NCBI RefSeq assembly: GCF_000956475.1
Contig: NZ_JYJB01000003.1
Location: 1-64,000, forward strand
DNA from: Microbacterium hydrocarbonoxydans
GTDB lineage: Bacteria > Actinomycetota > Actinomycetes > Actinomycetales > Microbacteriaceae
Reading direction: 5' to 3'
DNA length: 64,000 nucleotides
Shown: positions 46,972-56,317 of the stretch, piece by piece
Layout of the letters: the number at the start of each line of letters is the position of its first letter
Position numbering within the stretch: the first letter of the stretch is position 1
Translations under genes and position numbers: made by a program
The notes under the pieces: model-generated
Database searches by the model: none
Told to the model about the DNA's origin: nothing
The model's input: only the letters and a program-made list of their open reading frames with translations

Positions 46972-47973
46972 ATGACCGAATCCTTCGTCATCCGGCCTCG
47001 AGGGCAGGGCGCCGCCCTGGCTCCGGCGAACGCTGCTCTCACCGTCGATCCGGCGTTCGGCCCGCTGGCCGTGCACTGCGCCGACGACGAGGTCACCGAC
47101 ATCTTCGTGAACGGGGCCGCGGGCCTCTTCATCGACCGCGGTCACGGTGCCGAGCCGGTGACGGAATGGGCGGCGTCCGAACGCGAGGTGCGCGATCTCG
47201 CCGTCGCGCTGGTGGGGCTCGGCGGACGGCACCTTGACGACCAGGCGCCGTGCGTCGACGTGCGGCTCGAGTCAGGCATCCGGGTCCACGCCGTGCTCGC
47301 GCCGGTGTCGACCGCCGGCACTGCCCTGTCGATACGCATCCCCCGGGTTCGAGCGGCCGATCTCGACGCGCTTGCAGCGCTGGGCGCCTTCGACTCGCGT
47401 CAGCAGGCCTGGCTGCTGCAGCTCGTGAGGGAACGGGCGAACGTCCTGATCACCGGGGGCACAGGCACGGGCAAGACCACTCTGCTGTCGGCCCTGTTGT
47501 CGGCCGCGCCGCCGGCCGAGCGCATCGTCACGATCGAAGACGTCGCCGAGCTGCGGCCACGGCATCCGCACCATGTCGCTCTCGAGGCCAGGCAGGCCAA
47601 TCTCGAGGGTGCCGGCGGCATCAGCCTCGCGAGGCTCGTCCGTGAGTCGCTGCGCATGAGGCCCGATCGGCTGATCGTCGGCGAGTGCCGCGGCGAAGAG
47701 GTGCGGGAACTGCTGACGGCCCTCAACACGGGCCACGACGGGGGAGCGGGCACCCTCCACGCGAGTGGCCTGCGCGACGTTCCCGCACGACTCGAGGCGC
47801 TCGGCGCGCTCGCCGGGATGGATGCGACGGCTCTGGCCCGGCAGGTGGTCAGCGCCTTCACGATCGTGCTCCACCTCGCTCGGGCTCCGGGCGGTGCGCG
47901 CCGCATCGCGCAGGCCGGGCGGTTCACCCTGGTCGGCGACAGGCTCGGCATCGAGGAGGTGCAGCCGTGGTGA
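46972..47973 (+). CDS. tadA: TadA/CpaF-family secretion ATPase
   Basis: A 333-residue type II/IV secretion ATPase with an N-terminal domain (VDPAFGPLAVHCADDEVTDIFVN), Walker A VLITGGTGTGKTTLLSALL, Asp box, Walker B-like MRPDRLIVGECRGEEV and a His-box segment LNTGHDGGAGTLHAS. It powers assembly of Flp/Tad pili. ATG 46972 is six bases after TACCGT, a leaderless start. It is the first gene of a five-gene Tad operon; a CpaE/septum-site-like partner is absent from this window. Confidence 0.92.
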   Translation: MTESFVIRPRGQGAALAPANAALTVDPAFGPLAVHCADDEVTDIFVNGAAGLFIDRGHGAEPVTEWAASEREVRDLAVALVGLGGRHLDDQAPCVDVRLESGIRVHAVLAPVSTAGTALSIRIPRVRAADLDALAALGAFDSRQQAWLLQLVRERANVLITGGTGTGKTTLLSALLSAAPPAERIVTIEDVAELRPRHPHHVALEARQANLEGAGGISLARLVRESLRMRPDRLIVGECRGEEVRELLTALNTGHDGGAGTLHASGLRDVPARLEALGALAGMDATALARQVVSAFTIVLHLARAPGGARRIAQAGRFTLVGDRLGIEEVQPW

Positions 47974-48863
47974 GGCTGCGTCGGCGGACCGCGGTCGATC
48001 AGGGAGCGGATGCCGCGACGAGCGTTCAGACCCTGGCGGTGCTGCTGCAGGCCGGAGCGGTGCCGCTCGTCGCGTGGCGGCACCTGGCCGAGACCGGTGA
48101 CAGCCATGCCGCGGCTGTCGTCTCGCGCGCGGAAGACGGGATGCCGCTGACCGCGGCGATCGAGGCGGAAGGAGGAGCCTGGCTCGATCTCGCCGCCGCC
48201 TGGGAGATCGCGACGACAGTCGGGGCGCCGCTCGCCGAGGTGCTCCGCATGATCGCCGAGACGCTGCGCGATGCGGCCTCAGCCGCCGATGACGTGCGCA
48301 TCGCGCTGGCCGAGCCTGCCGGCACCGCGCGGCTCCTGCTCCTGATGCCTTTCGCCGGGCTCCTGCTCGGATTCGCGCTCGGCTTCGACACGGTGAGCGT
48401 GATCGTGGGCAACCCGATCGGGACCGCCTGCGTCGTGCTGGGCATCCTGCTCATGCTCGCCGCCAGGATGTGGACGAAGCGGCTGCTCGATCGCGCGCAG
48501 CCCGCACCCGGGACTCCGGGCATGCAGGCCGAACTCGTCGCGGTGGCGCTCGCCGGCGGAGCCTCGGTCGAACGTGCTCTGCGTCTGGTGGCCGAGAGCC
48601 CCGCGTCGCGGCACGGCGGACGCGAGCGCATCGACACGGTGCTCGAGCTGTCTCGCGCCGCCGGCGTTCCCGCCGGTGAGCTGCTGCGCGCATCGGCCGC
48701 GCAGGACCGGCATGCGGCCCGGGTCGCCGGGCGGATGCGGGCCGCCGACCTGTCGACGCGTCTGCTGATTCCGCTGGGCGTGTGCACGCTGCCGGCTTTC
48801 ATGCTCCTCGGCGTGGCTCCGCTGCTGCTGAGCGTGCTGACCTCGACCTCGATCTCGCTGTGA
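47967..48863 (+). CDS. Type II secretion F-family protein, TadB/TadC-like double-domain
   Basis: A 298-residue membrane protein with two T2SF-like modules: the first around 25-130 (VQTLAVLLQAGAVPLVAWRHLAET) followed by two membrane helices, the second around 190-275 (ELVAVALAGGASVERALRLVAES) followed by a last pair of helices. In most actinobacterial Tad loci TadB and TadC are separate proteins; here one GspF-like chain seems to do both. GTG 47967 (or 47970) follows GAGGAGG and overlaps the tadA stop. Confidence 0.85.
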   Translation: MVRLRRRTAVDQGADAATSVQTLAVLLQAGAVPLVAWRHLAETGDSHAAAVVSRAEDGMPLTAAIEAEGGAWLDLAAAWEIATTVGAPLAEVLRMIAETLRDAASAADDVRIALAEPAGTARLLLLMPFAGLLLGFALGFDTVSVIVGNPIGTACVVLGILLMLAARMWTKRLLDRAQPAPGTPGMQAELVAVALAGGASVERALRLVAESPASRHGGRERIDTVLELSRAAGVPAGELLRASAAQDRHAARVAGRMRAADLSTRLLIPLGVCTLPAFMLLGVAPLLLSVLTSTSISL

Positions 48864-48898
48864 CGACCCGAACCACCACATAAGAAAGAAGGAACACC

Positions 48899-49096
48899 AT
48901 GAACACCATTCCCCCTCTCACGCGTCGCCGCGCGTCGCAGCTGTTCGGCGACGACACGGGCGCCGCGACCGCCGAGTACGTGATCACCACGATGGCGGCA
49001 GTGGCATTCGCCGGCGCCCTCGTGTTCGTCCTGCGATCCGACGAGGTGCGCGGCATCCTCACCGACATGGTGCGCCGGGCTCTCACGGTGTCGTGA
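48899..49096 (+). CDS. DUF4244 protein, Flp-pilin-like
   Basis: A 65-residue protein with the pilin-like segment DDTGAATAEYVITTMAAVAFAGALVFVL: a short basic leader, a Gly/Ala-Ala-x5-Glu context and one hydrophobic helix. DUF4244 proteins sit in actinobacterial Tad loci and probably form the Flp pilus fibre. GAAAGAAGGA lies just upstream. No prepilin peptidase gene is in this window. Confidence 0.85.
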   Translation: MNTIPPLTRRRASQLFGDDTGAATAEYVITTMAAVAFAGALVFVLRSDEVRGILTDMVRRALTVS

Positions 49097-49440
49097 TGCG
49101 CCGGGCCGCCGGGTGTGACACAGGCTCGGTCGCCGCCGAGCTCGCGCTCGCGCTTCCCGCCGTGATCCTCACGCTGCTGCTCGGAGCCGGCGCCCTCGGC
49201 GCGGCGGCGCGGCAGGTGTCGCTGCAGGACGCGGCCGCCGACGCGGCGCGCCTCCTCGGGCGAGGGGAGGGCGCTGACGCCGCGGCGGGGGTCGTCGGGG
49301 CCGCCGTACCCGGTGCAGGATTCGCCAGCCGCGGTGAGGGCGACCTCGTGTGCGTCACCGCGACCGTCGACGTCGAGATCGGCGGACTGCTCACGCTGCC
49401 GATGCGAGCGTCGAGCTGCGCCCTCAGCGGAGGTCTCTGA
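49096..49440 (+). CDS. TadE-like pilus assembly protein
   Basis: A 114-residue protein beginning MRRAAGCDTGSVAAELALALPAVILTLLLGAG, with the TadE-type pseudopilin signature (GSVAAELALALPA) and one membrane helix. It is a minor pilin of the Tad system. ATG 49096 overlaps the DUF4244 stop by one base; GTG 49093 would add one residue. Confidence 0.85.
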   Translation: MRRAAGCDTGSVAAELALALPAVILTLLLGAGALGAAARQVSLQDAAADAARLLGRGEGADAAAGVVGAAVPGAGFASRGEGDLVCVTATVDVEIGGLLTLPMRASSCALSGGL

Positions 49441-49769
49441 TGGCGGGCTCGGCGCTCGCCGCGGGAGTTCTCGTCGTCGTCGGAGCTCTGTCGATGGGCC
49501 TTGCGGCGGTCGGCGGCGCGGCTGTCACGGCGCAGCGCGCCGCCGGTGCCGCGGACGCTGCGGCCTTGGCGGCGGCGGATGCCGCGAGCGGCGCGATCGC
49601 GGCATCCGATGACCCGTGCGCACTCGCTGAGCGGGTCGCCGCGGCGTCGGGCGCCTCTCTCACCGGCTGCGTGCTGGAGGGCTTCGTGGCGACCGTCGAG
49701 GTCGAGGCGGCGTACGCTGGACTGGCTGCCGTCTCCCGAGCCCGAGCAGGGCCACCCGAGGGGAAGTGA
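49440..49769 (+). CDS. Rv3654c-like Tad-locus protein (TadE/TadG-like)
   Basis: A 109-residue Ala-rich protein with one N-terminal hydrophobic helix (SALAAGVLVVVGALSMGLAAVGGAAVTAQRAAGAADAAALAAADAASG, described by position about 3-50) and one Cys pair (DDPCALAE, TGCVLEG). It matches the last small gene of actinobacterial Tad operons. The role is probably minor pilin or scaffold. The start overlaps tadE (TGATG). Confidence 0.78.
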   Translation: MAGSALAAGVLVVVGALSMGLAAVGGAAVTAQRAAGAADAAALAAADAASGAIAASDDPCALAERVAAASGASLTGCVLEGFVATVEVEAAYAGLAAVSRARAGPPEGK

Positions 49770-49847
49770 CGGTGGCTCGTACACGGATCACTGCGGCACC
49801 CCCATGGCAGTGGTGTGTATGGTGTGCTTCGAAGAAAGGATGCACCC

Positions 49848-52697
49848 TTGGCTCAAGGCAAGAAGCTGGTCATCGTCGAGTCCCCGACGAAGATGCGGTC
49901 TATTCAGGGGTACCTCGGCGACGGCTACGAGGTGCTGAGCTCGGTCGGGCACATCCGCGACCTCGCAGACAAGAAGGACATCCCGGCCGCCGACAAGGAG
50001 GCCTACGGCAAGTACTCGATCGACGTCGAGAACGGCTTCGATCCGTACTACGTGGTCTCCGACCGCAAGACCAAGACGGTCGCCGAGCTCAAGCGCGCGC
50101 TGAAGAGCGCCGACGAACTCCTGCTCGCCACTGATGAGGACCGCGAGGGCGAGGCGATCGCCTGGCATCTCCTGGAGACGCTCAAGCCGAAGGTCCCGGT
50201 CAAGCGCATGGTCTTCCACGAGATCACGAAGGACGCGATCCAGGCAGCCGTCGGCAATACCCGCGAACTCGACACCGACCTCGTCGATGCGCAGGAGACC
50301 CGCCGCATCCTCGACCGTCTCTACGGCTGGGACGTCTCGCCCGTGCTCTGGTACAAGGTGAAGACGGGCCTCTCGGCCGGACGCGTGCAGTCCGCGGCCA
50401 CCCGCATGATCGTCGATCGTGAGCGCGAGCGCATGGCCTTCGTCTCGGCCGAGTACTGGGACGTCGAGGCGCTCGCCGCGTCGGCCTCCGCGTTCAAGGT
50501 GCGCCTGGTCCGCGTCGATGGCGGTCAGCTCGCCCGGGGCACCGACTTCGACGACCTCGGCAAACTGAAGAAGGCCGTCGTCATCCTCGACGAGAAGAGG
50601 GCCGCGGCCCTCGCGCAGGCCGTCGACGCAGCCGGTGCCGGAACGGTGACCAAGGTCGAGGCGAAGCCCGGCACGCGCAGCCCCTACGCGCCCTTCACGA
50701 CCTCCACGATGCAGCAGGAGGCCGGCCGCAAGCTCTCGATGAGCGCGAAGCAGGCGATGAGCGTCGCCCAGCGTCTCTACGAGAAGGGGTACATCACCTA
50801 TATGCGCACCGACTCCGTCGCGCTGAGCACCCAGGCGGTGCAGGCGGCGCGGAGCCAGGCGGTCGCCCTGTACGGCGACAGTGCGGTGCCGCTGAAGCCC
50901 CGCGTCTACAAGTCGAAGAGCAAGAACGCGCAGGAGGCCCACGAGGCCATCCGCCCGTCGGGCGAGACGTTCCGCACTCCGGCGTCCGTCTCCTCGCAGC
51001 TCGATCGTGAAGAGCTGCGCCTGTACGACCTGATCTGGAAGCGCACGGTCGCGAGCCAGATGGCCGACGCCAAGTACGAGACCACGACCGTGACGCTCTC
51101 GGTCGACACCTCGACCGAGCCGGGTGCCGGTGCGCAGAGCGTCGAGTTCACGGCATCCGGAACCGTCTACACCTTCAAGGGCTTCCTCGAGGCGTACGAA
51201 GAAGGACGCGACGAGAAGCGCAACTCGCAGGACGCGTCGGACGACCAGTCGCTGCCGGTCGTCGCCGTCGGCGACGAGCTGCGGATGTCGGATGCCGAGG
51301 CCAAGGGCCACCGCACCACGCCGAAGCCCCGCTACACCGAGGCTTCGCTGGTCAAGGCACTGGAAGAGCACGGCATCGGCCGTCCGTCCACGTTCGCCAG
51401 CATCATCGGCACCGTCATCGATCGCGGCTACGCAACCAAGCGCGGGCAGGCGCTCGTCCCGACCTGGCTGGCCTTCAGCGTCGTACGGCTGCTCGAAGAG
51501 CATTTCGCCGACCTGATCGACTACGACTTCACCGCCGCCCTCGAAGACGACCTCGACGCGATCGCCCGTGGCGAGCAGAAGCGCGTGGAATGGCTCAGGT
51601 CGTTCTACTACGGCTCCGAGTCGCACGTCGGCCTGCGTCAGGTCGTCGACAACCTGGGCGAGATCGACGCGAGGGCGCTGAACTCGACCCCGATCACGGA
51701 GACCGCCACGCTGCGCTTCGGCAAGTATGGCCCCTACCTCGAGGTCGCGAGTCCCGATGCGCCCGACGAGAAGCCGCGCATCGTGAACGTCCCCGAGGAT
51801 CTCGCGCCCGACGAGCTCACCGCCGAGAAGGCGCAGGAGCTCATCGACGCTCCGGTCGCCGGCGACCGTGTTCTCGGTGAGAATCCCGACAACGGGAAGA
51901 TCATCGTCGTCAAGGACGGACGGTTCGGGCCGTACGTGCAGGAGAACGATCCGGTCTCCGACGACGCGGCGGTCGATGAGACCACCGGCGAAGTCGTGGA
52001 CACGCCCAAGCCGAAGCGCGGCGCGAAGAAGGAAGCGGCCCCGAAGCCGCGCACCGGCTCGCTGTTCCGCTCGATGTCCGTCGACACGATCGACCTCGAG
52101 ACCGCATTGAAGCTGCTCAGCCTGCCGAGAGTCGTCGGCAAGGACCCCGAGTCGGGAGAGGAGATCACGGCGCAGAACGGCCGGTACGGCCCCTACCTGA
52201 AGAAGGGCACCGACTCGCGTTCTCTCGAGAGCGAGTCGCAGATCTTCGACGTCACGCTCGAGCAGGCGCTGGCGATCTACGCCCAGCCGAAGTACGGAGC
52301 CGGATCCCGCCGGGCGTCCAGCGCGCTCGCCGAGTTCGAGGCAGATCCGGTGAGCGGCAAACCGATCCGCATCCGCGACGGACGCTTCGGCGCGTACGTG
52401 ACCGACGGCGAGACGAACGTCACGATTCCGCGCGGTCAGCAGGTCGCCGACATCACTTTCGAGATCGCGGTGCAGATGCTGGCCGACAAGCGCGCCAAGG
52501 GGCCGGCTCCCAAGCGCGGAGCGGCCAAGAAGGCCCCCGCGAAGAAGGCTCCGGCCAAGAAGGCTCCCGCGAAGAAGGCTTCGGCGACGGCTGCCTCGAC
52601 GGATGCGGAGAAGGCCGCGGCTCGCTCGGCGGCGGCGAAGAAGGCCGCCGCGACCCGCGCCGCCAACGCTGCGGCCAAGGCGAAAGCCGGCTCGTGA
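49848..52697 (+). CDS. topA: DNA topoisomerase I
   Basis: A 949-residue type IA topoisomerase: Toprim domain from the start (KKLVIVESPTKMRSIQGYLG; ATDEDREGEAIAWHL), active-site region YITYMRTDSVALS, and C-terminal repeat modules (FGPYVQ, YGPYLK, FGAYVT). It ends in a Lys/Ala-rich tail with tandem AKKAP units. It relaxes negative supercoils. TTG 49848 is chosen because AAGGA (49836-49840) is correctly spaced and conserved sequence begins there; GTG 49815 or 49824 are alternatives. -10 TATGGT (49818-49823). Confidence 0.95.
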   Translation: MAQGKKLVIVESPTKMRSIQGYLGDGYEVLSSVGHIRDLADKKDIPAADKEAYGKYSIDVENGFDPYYVVSDRKTKTVAELKRALKSADELLLATDEDREGEAIAWHLLETLKPKVPVKRMVFHEITKDAIQAAVGNTRELDTDLVDAQETRRILDRLYGWDVSPVLWYKVKTGLSAGRVQSAATRMIVDRERERMAFVSAEYWDVEALAASASAFKVRLVRVDGGQLARGTDFDDLGKLKKAVVILDEKRAAALAQAVDAAGAGTVTKVEAKPGTRSPYAPFTTSTMQQEAGRKLSMSAKQAMSVAQRLYEKGYITYMRTDSVALSTQAVQAARSQAVALYGDSAVPLKPRVYKSKSKNAQEAHEAIRPSGETFRTPASVSSQLDREELRLYDLIWKRTVASQMADAKYETTTVTLSVDTSTEPGAGAQSVEFTASGTVYTFKGFLEAYEEGRDEKRNSQDASDDQSLPVVAVGDELRMSDAEAKGHRTTPKPRYTEASLVKALEEHGIGRPSTFASIIGTVIDRGYATKRGQALVPTWLAFSVVRLLEEHFADLIDYDFTAALEDDLDAIARGEQKRVEWLRSFYYGSESHVGLRQVVDNLGEIDARALNSTPITETATLRFGKYGPYLEVASPDAPDEKPRIVNVPEDLAPDELTAEKAQELIDAPVAGDRVLGENPDNGKIIVVKDGRFGPYVQENDPVSDDAAVDETTGEVVDTPKPKRGAKKEAAPKPRTGSLFRSMSVDTIDLETALKLLSLPRVVGKDPESGEEITAQNGRYGPYLKKGTDSRSLESESQIFDVTLEQALAIYAQPKYGAGSRRASSALAEFEADPVSGKPIRIRDGRFGAYVTDGETNVTIPRGQQVADITFEIAVQMLADKRAKGPAPKRGAAKKAPAKKAPAKKAPAKKASATAASTDAEKAAARSAAAKKAAATRAANAAAKAKAGS

Positions 52698-53323
52698 CCG
52701 CAGGCCGCGGGGCATGGATCACACTCGAGGGCGGAGACGGCTCGGGCAAGACGACGCAGTCGAACCTGCTCGCCGACTGGCTGGCGGACGCAGGGCACAC
52801 GGTCGTCCGCACTCGTGAACCCGGCGGCTCCGAGGTCGGCCAGCTGATCCGCGACATCGTGCTGCACCACCGTGGCGACATCGCCCCGCGCGCAGAGGCG
52901 CTGCTGTATGCGGCCGACCGCGCGCACCATGTCGCCACAGTCGTGCGCCCGGCGCTGGAGCGCGGGGAGATCGTGCTGCAGGACCGCTACCTCGACTCCT
53001 CTGTCGCCTATCAGGGGGCCGGTCGGGTGCTCGACGGTACCGAGATCCGCGACCTGTCGCTGTGGGCTGCCGAGGGCGCTCTGCCGGATCTCACGCTGCT
53101 GCTCGACCTCGATCCCGCTGCGGCTCGGCGGCGGCTGGATTCCGCCGACAAGCCGTTCGACCGTCTCGAGGCCGAGAAAGCCGAGTTCCACGGTCGCGTC
53201 CGCGACGCCTACCTCGCGCTGGCCGCGGCCGAACCCGAACGGTTTCTCGTGCTCGACGCCACAGCATCCGTCGACGACATCGCCGCGCAGATCCGCGAGA
53301 GGGTCGCTGCGCTGCTCGACTGA
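52694..53323 (+). CDS. tmk: Thymidylate kinase
   Basis: A 209-residue dTMP kinase with P-loop ITLEGGDGSGKTTQSNLLADWL, the DR(Y/H) motif VLQDRYLDSSVAYQG and a lid region. It makes dTDP for DNA synthesis. GTG 52694 overlaps the topA stop (GTGA). The topA-tmk-holB order is typical for this family of bacteria. Confidence 0.96.
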   Translation: MTAGRGAWITLEGGDGSGKTTQSNLLADWLADAGHTVVRTREPGGSEVGQLIRDIVLHHRGDIAPRAEALLYAADRAHHVATVVRPALERGEIVLQDRYLDSSVAYQGAGRVLDGTEIRDLSLWAAEGALPDLTLLLDLDPAAARRRLDSADKPFDRLEAEKAEFHGRVRDAYLALAAAEPERFLVLDATASVDDIAAQIRERVAALLD

Positions 53324-53392
53324 GGATCGCGTGCGCGCCCGAGGAACGCGACGGCGGGAGGCGACGTCGGTCGCGCAGGTTACGCTGGGTGC

Positions 53393-54550
53393 ATGACCCA
53401 GACCGTCGCCGCCTCGTTCCCCTGGGGCGATGTCTGGGGGCAGGATGCCGCGGTCGACACGCTGCGGGAAGCGGCATCCGATCCCGCAGCCCTCTCGCAC
53501 GCCTGGCTGATTACGGGTCCTCCTGGCTCGGGGCGGTCGACCCTGGCCTACGCGTTCGCCGCCGCGCTGGTCGCGGATCGGCCCGATGACGAGGCCGCCA
53601 TGCGCCAGGTGCTCGCCGGCACGCACCCGGATGTCACGGCTCTGCGCACCGACAAGGTCATCATCACGATCGCCGAGGCCCGTGCCCTCGTAGAGCGCTC
53701 GTATTTCGCCCCTTCGGCCGGCCGCTACCGGGTGATCGTCGTGGAAGACGCTGACCGCATGGTCGAGCGCACCTCGAACGTGCTGCTCAAGGCGCTCGAG
53801 GAGCCGCCCGAGCAGACCGTGTGGATCCTGTGCGCCCCGAGCGAGGCCGATCTGCTCCCGACCATCCGCTCCCGTGTCCGCTCTCTGCGGCTGCGCGAGC
53901 CCGACGTCGCCGACGTCGCACGGCTGATCGCCCTGCGCACCGGGGTGGACGAGACCGTCGCGGAGCAGGCGGCCCGTCATGCCCAACGGCACATCGGCAT
54001 GGCTCAGCGGCTCGCGACCGATGACGCCGCCCGCCGTCGTCGTGACCAGACCCTGCGGTCGGTGATCGGCGTCCGTGGCGTCGGTGACGCGGTCGAGGTC
54101 GCCGGGCGGATCATCCAGGCCGCGACAGAAGACGCGAAAGCCCTCACCGCAGAGCGCGACGCCTCAGAGCGCGCATCGCTGTTGCGCACGGTGGGCATCG
54201 CCGAGGGGCAGGCCGTGCCGCCGGCGCTGAGGTCTCAGCTCGCAGCCCTCGAGGACGAGCAGAAGAAGCGCGCCACCCGCAGCCTGCGCGACGGCATCGA
54301 TCGGGTGCTCACAGATCTGCAGTCGATGTTCCGCGATGTGGTGATGCTGCAGTTCGGGCGGGGCGACGATCTGATCAACAGCGAGCTTCGCGACGAGCTG
54401 AGCGCGCTCGCCGACGCTTGGACCCAGGCCCGTACCCTTGTCGTACTTGATCACCTTGCCGAGACGCGCCAGTCGCTGGAGCGCAACGTCGCACCGCTGC
54501 TCGCCCTGGAGAGCTTGCTCGTGACCATCACGAGCGGGAGGACACCGTGA
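53393..54550 (+). CDS. holB: DNA polymerase III subunit delta'
   Basis: A 385-residue clamp-loader subunit: AAA+ region with ITGPPGSGRSTLAYAFAAAL, VIVVEDADRMVERTSNVLLKALEEPPEQTVWILCAP and the SRC-equivalent TIRSRVRSLRL. It opens the sliding clamp together with DnaX and delta. ATG 53393 is six bases after TACGCT (53381-53386), a leaderless start with its own promoter after tmk. Overlaps the next gene by GTGA. Confidence 0.92.
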   Translation: MTQTVAASFPWGDVWGQDAAVDTLREAASDPAALSHAWLITGPPGSGRSTLAYAFAAALVADRPDDEAAMRQVLAGTHPDVTALRTDKVIITIAEARALVERSYFAPSAGRYRVIVVEDADRMVERTSNVLLKALEEPPEQTVWILCAPSEADLLPTIRSRVRSLRLREPDVADVARLIALRTGVDETVAEQAARHAQRHIGMAQRLATDDAARRRRDQTLRSVIGVRGVGDAVEVAGRIIQAATEDAKALTAERDASERASLLRTVGIAEGQAVPPALRSQLAALEDEQKKRATRSLRDGIDRVLTDLQSMFRDVVMLQFGRGDDLINSELRDELSALADAWTQARTLVVLDHLAETRQSLERNVAPLLALESLLVTITSGRTP

Positions 54551-56094
54551 ACACTCGATCGACTTCTCGCCTGCGCCGTGCTGCGGCGGTGATCGCGGGA
54601 CTCGCCGCGGCATCCGTCGCCCTCACCGGCTGCCTGTATTCGATGATCCCCGAGCAGAAGCCCTCGGCCACGAACGCCCCGGACACCGAGGGCGTGTCCG
54701 ACGACCTGCTGCCGTTCTACGGACAGACGCTCGCGTGGGAGAACTGCGGCGGGGGTCTCGACTGCACCGAGGTGACCGCCCCGCTCGACTGGGAGAACCC
54801 CGCCGAGGGCGACATCACCCTCGCGGTCGTGCGCCACCAGGCGTCGGGTACCGCGAAGGGCTCCCTTCTGACCAACCCCGGCGGACCGGGCGCGAGCGGC
54901 TACGACCTCATCCACGACAGCCTCACCTTCGCGGTCGGCCAGGATCTGATCGACAACTTCGACGTGATCGGATTCGACCCCCGTGGAGTCGGCCGATCGA
55001 CAGCAGTGAAGTGCTACGACGCGGCCGACATGGACGCGTACCTGTACTCGATCCCGACCTCTCCTCGCGGCTCTGCGGAATGGGAGGCAGAGCTGCTCGC
55101 GGGGCACAAGAAGTTCGCCGAGGCCTGCGATGCCAACAGCGGCGGCATCCTCCCGTACATCACGACGATCAACTCGGCTCGTGACATGGATCTCATCCGC
55201 GCGGTCCTGGGTGACAAGAAGCTCAACTACCTCGGCTACTCGTACGGGACCTTCCTCGGCGCGACCTACGCCGAGCTGTACCCCGATCGGGTCGGCAGCC
55301 TGGTGCTGGACGGCGCGATCGACCCCGCCGTCTCCGGCCTCGAGGTCGGCACGACGCAGGCGCTCGGCTTCGAATCGGCGCTGCGCGCGTACATGCAGAG
55401 CTGCCTCGATTCGGGCAACTGCCCGTTCAGCGGCACGGTCGACGAGGCGATGACCGATCTCGGAGCGCTGCTCGCAAGCGTCGACGCCGCACCGCTGAAG
55501 AGCGGAGACGGGCGGATGCTCGGCGCCGATGCGCTGATGACGGGCATCATCGCCGCGCTCTACTCCCAGGACAGCTGGACGTATCTCACGCAGGCGCTCG
55601 ACGAGGCGCTGCAGGGCGATCCCTCCACGGCGTTCATGCTCGCGGACTTCTACAACGGCCGCGAGAACGGCGCGTACATCGACAACTCCAGTGAAGCGTT
55701 CCGTGCATACAACTGCATGGATTACCCGGTCGAGGACGACCCGGACGCCGAGGCTGCGCAGAAGGCCAAGATCGACGAGGGCGCACCGACCATCGCGCCC
55801 TACTGGGAGGGCCCCGACTCCTGTGAGGTGTGGCCGTACCCGCCCACGGGCACGCGCGGTGAGATCCACGCGACGGGCGCAGCCCCGATCGTCGTCGTCG
55901 GAACGACGAACGACCCGGCGACGCCCTATGAGTGGTCGGAATCGCTCGCCGCTCAGCTCGACGAAGGCGTGCTGATCACCCGCGTGGGCGAAGGTCACAC
56001 CGGATACAACAAGGGCAACACGTGCGTCGACAGCGCTGTCGAGGCCTACTTCGTCGACGGCACGGTGCCCGAAGACGGCCTGCGCTGCGAGTGA
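54547..56094 (+). CDS. Secreted TAP-like alpha/beta-hydrolase lipoprotein (tripeptidyl aminopeptidase type)
   Basis: A 515-residue exported hydrolase. The lipoprotein signal ends at LTGC (Cys29). The catalytic core has the oxyanion segment NPGGPGASG, nucleophile elbow GYSYGTFLGATYAELYP, and a C-terminal TAP-like domain with the catalytic His in VGEGHTGYNKGN and a conserved Cys pair. Relatives cleave tripeptides from peptide N-termini outside the cell. GTG 54547 overlaps the holB stop. Confidence 0.9.
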   Translation: MNTRSTSRLRRAAAVIAGLAAASVALTGCLYSMIPEQKPSATNAPDTEGVSDDLLPFYGQTLAWENCGGGLDCTEVTAPLDWENPAEGDITLAVVRHQASGTAKGSLLTNPGGPGASGYDLIHDSLTFAVGQDLIDNFDVIGFDPRGVGRSTAVKCYDAADMDAYLYSIPTSPRGSAEWEAELLAGHKKFAEACDANSGGILPYITTINSARDMDLIRAVLGDKKLNYLGYSYGTFLGATYAELYPDRVGSLVLDGAIDPAVSGLEVGTTQALGFESALRAYMQSCLDSGNCPFSGTVDEAMTDLGALLASVDAAPLKSGDGRMLGADALMTGIIAALYSQDSWTYLTQALDEALQGDPSTAFMLADFYNGRENGAYIDNSSEAFRAYNCMDYPVEDDPDAEAAQKAKIDEGAPTIAPYWEGPDSCEVWPYPPTGTRGEIHATGAAPIVVVGTTNDPATPYEWSESLAAQLDEGVLITRVGEGHTGYNKGNTCVDSAVEAYFVDGTVPEDGLRCE

Positions 56095-56102
56095 GATCGA
56101 CT

Positions 56103-56124
56103 GGTCCCTGAGCCTGTCGAAGGG
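56103..56124. repeat. REP-like dispersed repeat, copy 4 (inverted)
   Basis: GGTCCCTGAGCCTGTCGAAGGG (22 bases; core TCCCTGAGCCTGTCGAAGGG at 56105-56124) is the reverse complement of the copy at 6012-6033. It lies between the hydrolase gene and tRNA-Thr. Confidence 0.7.
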
Positions 56125-56168
56125 TCGATTCGCGAGCACGCGCGGAACCATGTAACATCGGAGATCGC

Positions 56169-56240
56169 GCCCCGATAGCTCAGTGGTAGAGCATCTCACT
56201 CGTAATGAGAAGGCCGTCAGTTCGATCCTGACTCGGGGCT
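56169..56240 (+). tRNA. tRNA-Thr (anticodon CGT)
   Basis: GCCCCGA pairs with TCGGGGC; the anticodon stem-loop TCTCA-CTCGTAA-TGAGA gives CGU, reading ACG. D and T arms (CAGTTCGATCCTG) are normal. CCA is not encoded. A strong terminator follows six bases later. Confidence 0.96.
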
Positions 56241-56245
56241 CCGTC

Positions 56246-56276
56246 AGGCCCCGTGATGAAGATCACGGGGCCTTTT
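56246..56276 (+). terminator. Terminator after tRNA-Thr
   Basis: Perfect 12-base stem AGGCCCCGTGAT / ATCACGGGGCCT with loop GAAG, followed by TTTT: a textbook intrinsic terminator. Confidence 0.93.
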
Positions 56277-56317
56277 GGATTCTCCCCTCGCGCGCGCCTC
56301 GGGCGTACGCTCGAAGC

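Noticed and set aside
52520..52640. Tandem repeats at the end of topA
   Set aside because: They encode the Lys/Ala-rich C-terminal tail common to actinobacterial topoisomerase I.
49788..52715. 975-codon open frame on the minus strand
   Set aside because: Antisense shadow of topA.
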